From the NCBI RefSeq assembly GCF_036010505.1, contig NZ_CP108569.1, positions 6,712,001-6,776,000 of the forward strand: DNA of 64,000 bases. Reading direction: 5' to 3'. A model generated the notes under the pieces. The model saw nothing but the letters and a program-made list of their open reading frames with translations. It was not told where the DNA came from and did no database searches. The stretch comes from Streptomyces sp. NBC_01197 (lineage in GTDB: Bacteria; Actinomycetota; Actinomycetes; Streptomycetales; Streptomycetaceae). Below, one piece after another: positions 57,786 through 64,000 of this stretch (the stretch's first letter is position 1; each line of letters starts with the position of its first letter). A program made the translations under genes and the position numbers.

Positions 57786-58876
57786 TGGTGGCAGCACTTC
57801 TCACCGCGATAGTGGTGATCCTCTGTTGCGCCGCTGTGTACGGAATCTCCGCGGCGCGCGTGATCAAGCAGTACGAGCGTGGTGTGGTCTTCCGGTTCGG
57901 CCGGCTGCGTGAGGCGGAACGGCTGCCGGGATTCACCACGGTGATCCCGGGCGTCGACCGGCTGCACAAGGTGAATCTGCAGATCGTGACGATGCCGGTC
58001 CCGGCCCAGGAGGGCATCACGCGGGACAACGTGACGGTACGTGTCGACGCCGTCGTCTACTTCAAGGTGGTCAACGCGGCTGATGCGGTCATCGCCGTCG
58101 AGGACTACCGGTTCGCGGTCTCGCAGATGGCGCAGACCTCGCTGCGTTCGATCATCGGTAAGAGCGATCTGGACGATCTGCTGTCGAACCGCGAGAAGCT
58201 GAACCAGGGCCTGGAGCTGATGATCGACAGTCCGGCGATCGGCTGGGGTGTGCAGATCGACCGGGTGGAGATCAAGGACGTGTCGCTGCCCGAGACGATG
58301 AAGCGGTCGATGGCACGGCAGGCGGAGGCGGCCCGTGAACGGCGTGCCCGGGTCATCAACGCCGATGCCGAGCTCCAGGCGTCGAAGAAGCTGGCCCAGG
58401 CCGCCGAAGTGATGTCCGAGCACCCGGCAGCCCTCCAGCTCCGTCTGCTGCAGACAGTCGCCGAGGTCGCGTCCGAGAAGAACTCCACGCTGGTCCTGCC
58501 GTTCCCCGTGGAGCTGCTCCGGTTCCTGGAACGGGCACAGCGCTACCCGCAGATGCCGGGGGCGGAGCCCGAAGGGAAGGCGGCCGGCACCGCGAAGAGC
58601 GATACCCCCGCGGCCGACGGCGTGGAGGCCGCCGTACCCGGGCTCTCCGCCGAAGAGATCGAGGCGGCGAAGGCGGACCTGTCCTCACTCGGAATCCCGC
58701 TGCCGGGGCTGGAGGCGCTGGAGCAGTCCAGGCCAGCGGACTCCGGTCCGTCCACCGAAGCGGATCCCGGCCGCGCCACTGACGCGGAAGCGGAGGCTGG
58801 CCTGCCCGTACCGGATGACACCCCGTCCGGAGAGCGGCTTTCCGGTCCGGACGAGGGGTCCGGAACCGGGAAGTGA
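57785..58876 (+). CDS. SPFH/stomatin-like (slipin) membrane protein
   Basis: A 363-residue protein with one N-terminal membrane helix (about 3-22) and a slipin-type SPFH domain (about 25-215): VIKQYERGVVFRFGR, GFTTVIPGVDRLHKV, VDAVVYFKVV, and the helical GVQIDRVEIKDVSLPETMKRSMARQAEAAR. A Pro/Glu/Ala-rich cytoplasmic tail (about 265-363) contains AAVPGLSAEEIEAAKADL. Such proteins form ring scaffolds in membrane microdomains and often partner with NfeD proteases, but none is adjacent here. ATG at 57785 follows AGGGGG. Confidence 0.92.
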   Translation: MVAALLTAIVVILCCAAVYGISAARVIKQYERGVVFRFGRLREAERLPGFTTVIPGVDRLHKVNLQIVTMPVPAQEGITRDNVTVRVDAVVYFKVVNAADAVIAVEDYRFAVSQMAQTSLRSIIGKSDLDDLLSNREKLNQGLELMIDSPAIGWGVQIDRVEIKDVSLPETMKRSMARQAEAARERRARVINADAELQASKKLAQAAEVMSEHPAALQLRLLQTVAEVASEKNSTLVLPFPVELLRFLERAQRYPQMPGAEPEGKAAGTAKSDTPAADGVEAAVPGLSAEEIEAAKADLSSLGIPLPGLEALEQSRPADSGPSTEADPGRATDAEAEAGLPVPDDTPSGERLSGPDEGSGTGK

Positions 58877-58942
58877 CGGCACGCGCCGTTCAGTAACCGG
58901 TCCACAGCCCGTGTCCCCGCTGACCCCGCCGCCCCCGCGCCC

Positions 58943-59089
58943 TCAGCCCCCGGCCGGGCCCGCGTCCGGGCTCAGTACGCCCGTACCGACCAGGATGAAC
59001 AGGGCGGCACCCAGCAGGATCCGGTAGACCACGAACGGCATGAAGCTCTTCGACGAGATGAACTTCATGAACCAGTTCAAGTCGAGGTT
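58943..59089 (-). pseudogene. 3' end of undecaprenyl-diphosphatase (uppP) only
   Basis: Forty-eight codons reading LNWFMKFISSKSFMPFVVYRILLGAALFILVGTGVLSPD match the last helix region of UppP/BacA. All upstream catalytic parts are missing; just before this point the same frame is occupied by integrase-tail sequence. A full uppP must exist elsewhere if needed. Confidence 0.75.
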
Positions 59090-59370
59090 CTGAGCGGCTC
59101 TGACCTGCTGTTTCCACCACTCATCAAGATTGAATGGGAGAGCAGTGGGAGATGGCACTTTCCAGTGCTCTTCCTCGCCGGCCCCGAAGCGCAGGCACCT
59201 GGTTTGCAGCAAATCGGCGATCTCCTGCTCCATGGTCACTCCATGGTCAGGGGAACGTGCGAGTAGAGACCTTCCACGCCGGCGGCCTCGTGGCCCATGC
59301 GGGTCTCCACGGCTATGCGACTGTGTCGATCTTCGTCCAGCCACTCCTTGCCGCGTGACGAAGCAGGTAC
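59090..59370 (-). pseudogene. C-terminal remnant of a tyrosine recombinase (integrase)
   Basis: From right to left the frame reads KEWLDEDRHSRIAVETRMGHEAAGVEGLYSHVPLTME, then a stop; another frame takes over with MEQEIADLLQTRCLRFG and continues EEEHWKVPS...LDEWWKQQVRAAQ into the uppP fragment. This matches the integrase end R-MGHE-AGV-G-YSHV-P-MEQ. The Tyr of GLYSHV is the nucleophile. The break is an 11-bp tandem duplication. No N-terminal half is present. Confidence 0.75.
59228..59249. repeat. 11-bp tandem duplication that breaks the integrase frame
   Basis: CTCCATGGTCA occurs twice head to tail (59228-59238, 59239-59249). Removing one copy would join PLTME and QEIADLL into one frame on the minus strand. 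Confidence 0.88.
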
Positions 59371-60060
59371 AGCCGCTTCCCGGCGTACGCGGTCGCAGGG
59401 ACCTCCGGAAGGGGACGGCGGGAGGTAACCAACTGGGGCTGGTTCAGGCGAACCCTCGTTGGAACCGGCCGCAAAGGGCACCTGAACTGCGGTTTTACGG
59501 TCAGTGTGGTCGCTCGACCTGTTTCCCGGGGTGCACGACGTGAACGATGTGGCGAGACTGGGAAAGCGGAGCTGACCTGCGCGTTTTCGGACAGAGTGCA
59601 GCGCGAAGGATGCCTTGGCCCTCACTCCGAGAGCGTGGGCGTCAGACGTGCTGACGCTCGTCTGACGCCGGTTCCGACGAATCGTCAGGTATCCCGGCCC
59701 ATGCCGAATAGGGACGGCCGAGTCGCTTGGGGGCGGATGCTCAGTTCCTGAGCCGCAAACGTAGCCCGCTACGGCTTTCCGCTGCCGGTCGGCTGAGCCG
59801 GGTAGTTCGCAGTTGGAGCGGCACGGCGCTGCGGACAGCGCGTAACCGAGATCGTCGTACGCGGTCCGGGCACTTCAAGCAGCGGCTCGCCGACGAGCTC
59901 AACGCCCGCGCTACTTCCCTGGCCGCCCCCGTCGGCCGCCGGAGCAGGCCCCGGCTCCGCGCCGCCGGGCGGCCGTCACCGTGTGTGTCGTCGCCGCGGC
60001 GGCGGCTGTGGCGCTCGCCCTGTCGGGGAGCGCATGGAAGACGTTTCCGGTCTCAGTGGC
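59371..60060. other. Non-coding or decayed stretch with an 11-bp inverted repeat
   Basis: No convincing gene is seen in about 690 bp. GGCGTCAGACG at 59638-59648 is exactly inverted at 59659-59669 across a 10-nt loop, usable as a terminator or protein site. Around 59870-60040 on the plus strand, fragments such as RLADELNARA in one frame and VCVVAAAAAVALALSG in the next look like a decayed one-helix membrane protein, but this is weak. Confidence 0.5.
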
Positions 60061-60064
60061 ACGG

Positions 60065-60499
60065 GTCCGCTCTGGGAGAGGGTGTCGACCGAGAGTAGCG
60101 TCCCGAGCTCGGACACGTGGGAAGTGCATAGGAGTGTGTAGATATTGCAGTGGGGTGTCGGCAACGGCCAGCACTTCGCTATCGCCCAGATCTCGGTCGG
60201 GCTCCCGCCCGGGGAGTACGGCCTTCAACAGCGGTGCGTCGGAGGGGTGGAGCAGGATGGGCGCTCCGATACGGTCGTCCAGCGCCGGGGCGGCGTTGAT
60301 GTGGTCGTTTTATGCGTGAGTGCATACAACGGTGGTCACGCGCCGCTCTCCCCCCCCCGCCGGTGGCGGTCGCCGTCGCGTCGATGCCCCGACCCACCTT
60401 GTTGTTGCCGACCAACCAGACCTTGTTGTCCGCCTCCCCACTGCTGTCGTCCAGCTGGAAGGTTCCGGAGGTGACGAAGCGCTCGACTTGCGCGGTCAC
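60065..60499 (-). pseudogene. MBL-fold hydrolase of the mscR operon, broken
   Basis: The N-terminus, [20 protein letters not shown]...DNKVWLVG, starts with GTG at 60499, overlapping the mscR stop (GTGA). The frame is then lost at a run of nine C's (60350-60358). The metal motif region reads CTHA-stop-NDHINAAPAL: the second His of HxHxDH is a TAA. Downstream, LLHPSDAPLL, DRDLGD and LHTP are MBL-like, and the rest is missing. Metallo-beta-lactamase proteins coupled to MscR occur in many actinobacteria and are thought to act in mycothiol-linked formaldehyde detoxification. Confidence 0.75.
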
Positions 60500-61581
60500 A
60501 GGACCACCACCGAGCGCAGGACCTCGCCGCGATGCATCCTCTCGAATGCTTCCTCCACCTCGGCCAGGGAGATCCTCTCGCTGACGAAGCCGGCCAGGTC
60601 GAAGCGGCCCTGCAGGTAGAGGTCGATCAGGGCGGGGAAGTCGCGGGAAGGCAGGCAGTCGCCGTACCAGGAGGACTTCAGCGCCCCGCCCCGACCGAAG
60701 ACGTCCAGCAAGGGGAGCTCGACGGTCAGCTCCGGGGCGGGGACACCGACGAGGACGGCGGTGCCGGACAGGTCCCGGGCATGGAATGCCTGCTTGTACG
60801 TCTCCGGGCGGCCCACGGCATCGATCACCACGTCGGCGCCGAAGCCACCCGTCAATGCCCTGATCGCCTCGACAGCGTCGTTTTGGGAGGAGTTGACGGT
60901 GTCCGTGGCACCGAACTTCGCGGCCCACTCCAGCTTCCGCTCGTCGACGTCGACAGCGATGATCTTCGAAGCGCCGGCCACCTCGGCGCCCGCGATGGCG
61001 GCCATGCCCACGCCACCGCAGCCGATCACCGCAATAGAGTCGCCCCGGCCAACGGCGCCGGTGTTGACCGCGGCGCCGAAGCCCGCCATCACACCGCACC
61101 CGAGCAGGCCGGCCGCAGCGGGCGCGGCGGCCGGGTCGATCTTGGTGCACTGCCCGGCCGCGACGAGGGTCTTCTCGGCGAAGGCTCCGATGCCCAGGGC
61201 CGGGGAGAGCGGGGTGCCGTCGAGCAGGGTCATCGGCTGGGTGGCGTTCTGAGTGGCGAAGCAGTACCAGGGCTTGCCCTTGCTGCAAGCGCGACACCGG
61301 CCGCAAACGGCACGCCAGTTGAGGACAACGAAGTCGCCGGGGGTGACGTCGGTGACGCCCCCGCCCACCGCTTCGACGACACCGGCGGCCTCGTGGCCGA
61401 GCAGGAAGGGGAATTCGTCGTTGATGCCCCCCTCGCGGTAATGCAGGTCGGTGTGGCAGACGCCGCATGCCTGCACTTGCACCAGCGCCTCACCTGGGCA
61501 GGGGGCCGGCACCAGGATGGTCTCCACCGATACCGGGGCGCCCTTGCCTCGAGCGACCACACCTTGCACTTGCTGAGCCAT
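60496..61581 (-). CDS. mscR: S-(hydroxymethyl)mycothiol dehydrogenase (mycothiol-dependent formaldehyde dehydrogenase)
   Basis: A 361-residue zinc-dependent medium-chain dehydrogenase that oxidises the formaldehyde-mycothiol adduct with NAD. Catalytic zinc ligands lie in CGVCHTDLH and LLGHEAAG, the structural zinc loop is [15 protein letters not shown], and the NAD fold has [11 protein letters not shown] followed by VDVDERK. ATG at 61581 lies after AAGGA; an ATG 21 bp upstream is possible. The downstream partner MBL gene is dead, so any coupled hydrolase step must be supplied elsewhere. Confidence 0.9.
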   Translation of the reverse strand: MAQQVQGVVARGKGAPVSVETILVPAPCPGEALVQVQACGVCHTDLHYREGGINDEFPFLLGHEAAGVVEAVGGGVTDVTPGDFVVLNWRAVCGRCRACSKGKPWYCFATQNATQPMTLLDGTPLSPALGIGAFAEKTLVAAGQCTKIDPAAAPAAAGLLGCGVMAGFGAAVNTGAVGRGDSIAVIGCGGVGMAAIAGAEVAGASKIIAVDVDERKLEWAAKFGATDTVNSSQNDAVEAIRALTGGFGADVVIDAVGRPETYKQAFHARDLSGTAVLVGVPAPELTVELPLLDVFGRGGALKSSWYGDCLPSRDFPALIDLYLQGRFDLAGFVSERISLAEVEEAFERMHRGEVLRSVVVL

Positions 61582-61884
61582 ACGAGGGGTTCCTTCCGCC
61601 ATGGGGTGATGGATCGTGTCAGGCTCTGTGCCATCTGATTTGCGTGCATCTTCGAGTGGAGCCGCTTGATCGCCCAGCAGGTCTTCCACTCGCAGGAGGG
61701 GGCTGATGGCCCAGAAGTCGCTTCGTCGCGGGCCCTGTCGGTCTTGCCGGCTGAGATCCCTTCCAGGGTTGCCTCCTGCTCCGGGGAGGCGGAGTGGTTC
61801 AGGCCGCGCGATCGGGTCGCGAATCGACCGACACCAGTCCACGTTCGGGCGGCCCCGGCTCCTCAGCAGGGACGGAAAGCAGGC

Positions 61885-62245
61885 GGTGGCGCGCAGTTGC
61901 ATCGTGATGGATCAGGGTGTGGGCACCGGTGAGCGGGAGCCCGGAGCCGCCGCGGCGGTTGGCGACGATCTCGGCTGCGATGGACAAGGCCGTCTCCTCG
62001 GTGTCCGGGCACCCATGTCCAGGCCGATCGGCGAGTGCAAGCGGGCCAGTTCCAGCTCCGTGAGGCCCAAGCCTCGGAGGCGGTCCAGACGGTCGAGATG
62101 CGTACGGCGCGAGCCCATGGCGCCTACGTAGGCCGCCGGGAACCTCAGGGCCCGCTCGAGCAATGGCACGTCGAACTTGCGTTGTGGGTGAGCACACAAC
62201 GCACCGTCGCCCAACTCCCCACGCGATGACTGGCCTTGGCCGTCA
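61885..62245 (-). pseudogene. C-terminal part of xdhC, frameshifted
   Basis: One frame reads KFDVPLLERALRFPAAYVGAMGSRRTHLDRLDRL, then LARLHSPIGLDMGARTP; a different frame continues EETALSIAAEIVANRRGGSGLPL. This is the XdhC C-terminal Rossmann domain, with one base lost near 62001 at the PEETA junction. The N-terminal half is absent. XdhC inserts the molybdenum cofactor into xanthine dehydrogenase; no xdhAB is in the window. In 61582-61884 nothing else was recognised. Confidence 0.8.
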
Positions 62246-62286
62246 AGCAGGTCGCTCGGCCTATCCGACTGGTCCTCACATTCAGC

Positions 62287-63663
62287 TCACGGTTTACCGG
62301 TCACGGTCACGGTCGTGGGTGCTTCCTGGTCGCGCGGCACCGTGGCGATGCTGGACAGCGACATTCCCTTGGTCTCCGGCGCCCAGGCCATTGTCACTAG
62401 CCAACCGAGCGCAGAGATTCCGGCGCCGACCGCCAGCACAGTTGCGGAGCCACCGTGGAGCAGTGCAGAGGGAAAGAGGTAGGTGCCGGCTGCCGAGCCG
62501 ATCCGGCTGACGGCAGTGCCGACGCCGACCGCGGTGGCGCGGACTTCGGTCGGGAACAGCTCGCTTGGGTATACCAGTGCGAGGAATCCGGAGGCCCCAT
62601 TGACAAGAGCAAATACTGCGAGTCCCAGGAAAAGGCCGACCGACCCGGCGCCCGGAACGAAGGCCGGGAGCGCAAGGGCCGCTGTGATGATGGCAAATGA
62701 CCAGAGCAGCAGCGGCCGGCGGCCGATCTTCTCTATCAGCCACAAGCCGGGGAAACTGCCCACCACGAACAGCATCATGATGATTACGGAGCCGCCGTAG
62801 AGGTTCGCATCACCGGTCATGCCGAACGAGGAGAGTAGGTCCGGAGCGAAGATGTAGACGGCGAACAGTGGTATGACCTGCGCGGTCCAGAACCCGGACA
62901 CAAATATGGTCCGAGTGAGATGGGGCTTTCGGAAAATCGTGCCGAAAGAGGTGCTGGCAGGCCGTTCGTCGGAAAGATGGCTGACGTTGTACTGAGAGCC
63001 GTAGACTTTTTTGATCGCGGCGTTGGCCTCCTCGACCCGGCCCTTGCTGAGGAGCCAGCGAGCGGACTCCGGCGTACCGAAGCGCAGTAGCAGGGTGATC
63101 ACGGCGAAGAGCGCTGGGCTGGCCAGGAGCCAGCGCCATGTGTCGGGGCCGAGGTCGCGCAGCAGGAAACCGACGGCATAGGCCGCGGCGGCGCCAACAG
63201 TCCAGAAGACGAGGGCCAATCCGAGCAGCCGGCCCCGGTGGCGCCGTGGCAGATACTCGGCGAGCAACGCGGTCGCGATCGGGTAGTCGGCGCCGATGGC
63301 CACGCCTGCTATGAAGCGCAGCGCGATGAGCCACCACGCATTCGGTGCGAACGCCGACCCGACCGACGCCACAGCGAGGACGACGAGATCCGCAACATAC
63401 ATGACCTTCCGGCCGATCAGATCGGTCACATAGCCGAAGACCAGGCCACCGACGAACACGCCGACCAAGCTTGCGGCCCCAACGAGCCCAATTTCAATGT
63501 CCGTCAGGTGCAGCGCGGGTTTTGCTGTAAGGAGGGCTATGCCGATGACCGTGAGTGCATACCCGTCGATGAAGGGGCCGCCGCTCGAGTAGGCGGTCAG
63601 TTTCTTGTGGAACGACGTCAATGGTGCGTCGTCTATCAGGTGAGCCTTGTCAGTGGATTTCAC
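62287..63663 (-). CDS. MFS transporter of the sugar/organic-anion type
   Basis: A 458-residue, 12-helix major facilitator protein. It carries the family signature GYVTDLIGRKVMYV after helix 2, RFIAGVAIGADYPIATALLAEYLPRRHRGR around helices 4-5, and LIEKIGRRPLL in the second half. This motif set is shared by sugar, aromatic-acid and phosphate transporters, so the substrate is open; the adjacent TauD/TfdA dioxygenase hints at a sulfonate, sulfate ester or aromatic ether. GTG at 63663 has GAGAGG about 7 bases upstream. Confidence 0.88.
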   Translation of the reverse strand: MKSTDKAHLIDDAPLTSFHKKLTAYSSGGPFIDGYALTVIGIALLTAKPALHLTDIEIGLVGAASLVGVFVGGLVFGYVTDLIGRKVMYVADLVVLAVASVGSAFAPNAWWLIALRFIAGVAIGADYPIATALLAEYLPRRHRGRLLGLALVFWTVGAAAAYAVGFLLRDLGPDTWRWLLASPALFAVITLLLRFGTPESARWLLSKGRVEEANAAIKKVYGSQYNVSHLSDERPASTSFGTIFRKPHLTRTIFVSGFWTAQVIPLFAVYIFAPDLLSSFGMTGDANLYGGSVIIMMLFVVGSFPGLWLIEKIGRRPLLLWSFAIITAALALPAFVPGAGSVGLFLGLAVFALVNGASGFLALVYPSELFPTEVRATAVGVGTAVSRIGSAAGTYLFPSALLHGGSATVLAVGAGISALGWLVTMAWAPETKGMSLSSIATVPRDQEAPTTVTVTGKP

Positions 63664-63816
63664 GTGTGGCCTCTCTGTCGGCCTACCAGTCGAGAAAGTG
63701 GCACCCGGCTCGAGGTAAGAGCCGGGACCAAAAAGGCACGTGGCACGGCAACACCTGGCAAGCGTCGCGGCAGCCGCACCCACCGCCGATGTCGGCGAAC
63801 GATTAGTCACAGACAG

Positions 63817-63838
63817 CCGGCTGACCACCGGCTGACCA
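63817..63838. repeat. 11-bp tandem repeat CCGGCTGACCA
   Basis: Two exact head-to-tail copies (63817-63827, 63828-63838) in the 187-bp gap between the dioxygenase and the MFS gene, within the likely MFS promoter region. Confidence 0.8.
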
Positions 63839-63850
63839 CCTATCTGTGGC

Positions 63851-64000
63851 CTAGAAGGGTGCGTCACCCTTCAGCGTCACACGGTGCATCTTGCGGTAAT
63901 GCGGGTGGTAGTCACCGACGGCGTAGTGCTGCACCGACCGGTTGTCCCAAATCGCGATCGCATTCGCGTCCCACCGGAAGCGGGCTTGGAACTCCGGGAC
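63851..64000 (-). CDS. TauD/TfdA family 2-oxoglutarate dioxygenase, C-terminal 49 residues only
   Basis: The gene enters from the right edge. The visible end reads [18 protein letters not shown], then [16 protein letters not shown]-x2-QHYA supplies the second iron-binding His, and the Arg of MHRV binds 2-oxoglutarate, as in taurine dioxygenase, alkylsulfatase AtsK and TfdA. These Fe(II) enzymes hydroxylate carbon next to a sulfonate, sulfate ester or ether. The substrate cannot be told. It lies upstream of the MFS gene in the same direction. Confidence 0.88.
   Translation of the reverse strand, partial: VPEFQARFRWDANAIAIWDNRSVQHYAVGDYHPHYRKMHRVTLKGDAPF

Noticed and set aside
60350..60358. 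Nine-C run as a possible phase-variation switch of the MBL gene
   Set aside because: The gene also carries a stop in its metal motif and lacks its C-terminal half, so a frame switch at the run could not restore a working protein.

Overview
The window is chromosomal DNA from a high-GC actinomycete, most likely a Streptomyces or close relative. The evidence is very high third-position GC, frequent GTG and TTG starts behind strong GGAGG-type ribosome sites, a mycothiol-dependent formaldehyde dehydrogenase, GntR/IclR-controlled histidine utilisation, and a large secreted subtilase. No rRNA, tRNA, intact IS element or CRISPR array was seen.

Region 1 (1-11275) looks like a small, non-modular peptide biosynthesis locus. 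Leftward from a shared divergent promoter region run a free-standing NRPS condensation protein, a tandem double ATP-grasp ligase, a CmcH/NodU-type carbamoyltransferase and a KamA-family radical SAM protein that runs off the left edge. Rightward run a free-standing adenylation enzyme, an MFS exporter and another ATP-grasp ligase. No carrier-protein domain is visible. A kinase-like protein (11395-12471) and a two-gene ABC exporter with complementary loss of ATP-site motifs (12595-16058) follow. They may provide immunity or export, but that link is inferred. This is the best candidate for an undescribed system.

Region 2 (16246-30532) is a complete histidine utilisation locus: hutU-hutG, a HutC-type GntR regulator, two paralogous IclR regulators, an APC permease, hutH, hutI, a large Orn/Lys/Arg-type PLP decarboxylase, hutD and an RpiR-type regulator. 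Palindromic sites with a GGATCC core lie upstream of hutH, hutI and hutU/hutC. A TGTATATACA palindrome, which resembles HutC sites, lies in the permease promoter.

Region 3 (30728-35473) is a scar-rich stretch: a secreted GH25 muramidase, fragments of an RHS-repeat gene and a flavin amine oxidase, an OBAP (DUF1264) protein, a small Cys-motif protein, the dead C-terminus of a tyrosine integrase, and a HipA-like/DUF3037 pair.

Region 4 (35619-58876) is mostly ordinary core chromosome: two SDR enzymes behind a TetR-like operator, ung, small proteins, a frameshifted FAD monooxygenase, a Gfo/Idh/MocA oxidoreductase, lnt, an enoyl-CoA hydratase, the S8 protease, methylmalonyl-CoA mutase (mutA-mutB-meaB), a polytopic membrane protein, a cytochrome-b/molybdopterin fusion protein and an SPFH protein.

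Region 5 (58943-64000) is again decayed. It holds a uppP 3' end fused to an integrase tail, a broken MBL-fold gene behind intact mscR, an xdhC remnant, then an MFS transporter and the C-terminus of a TauD/TfdA dioxygenase at the right edge.
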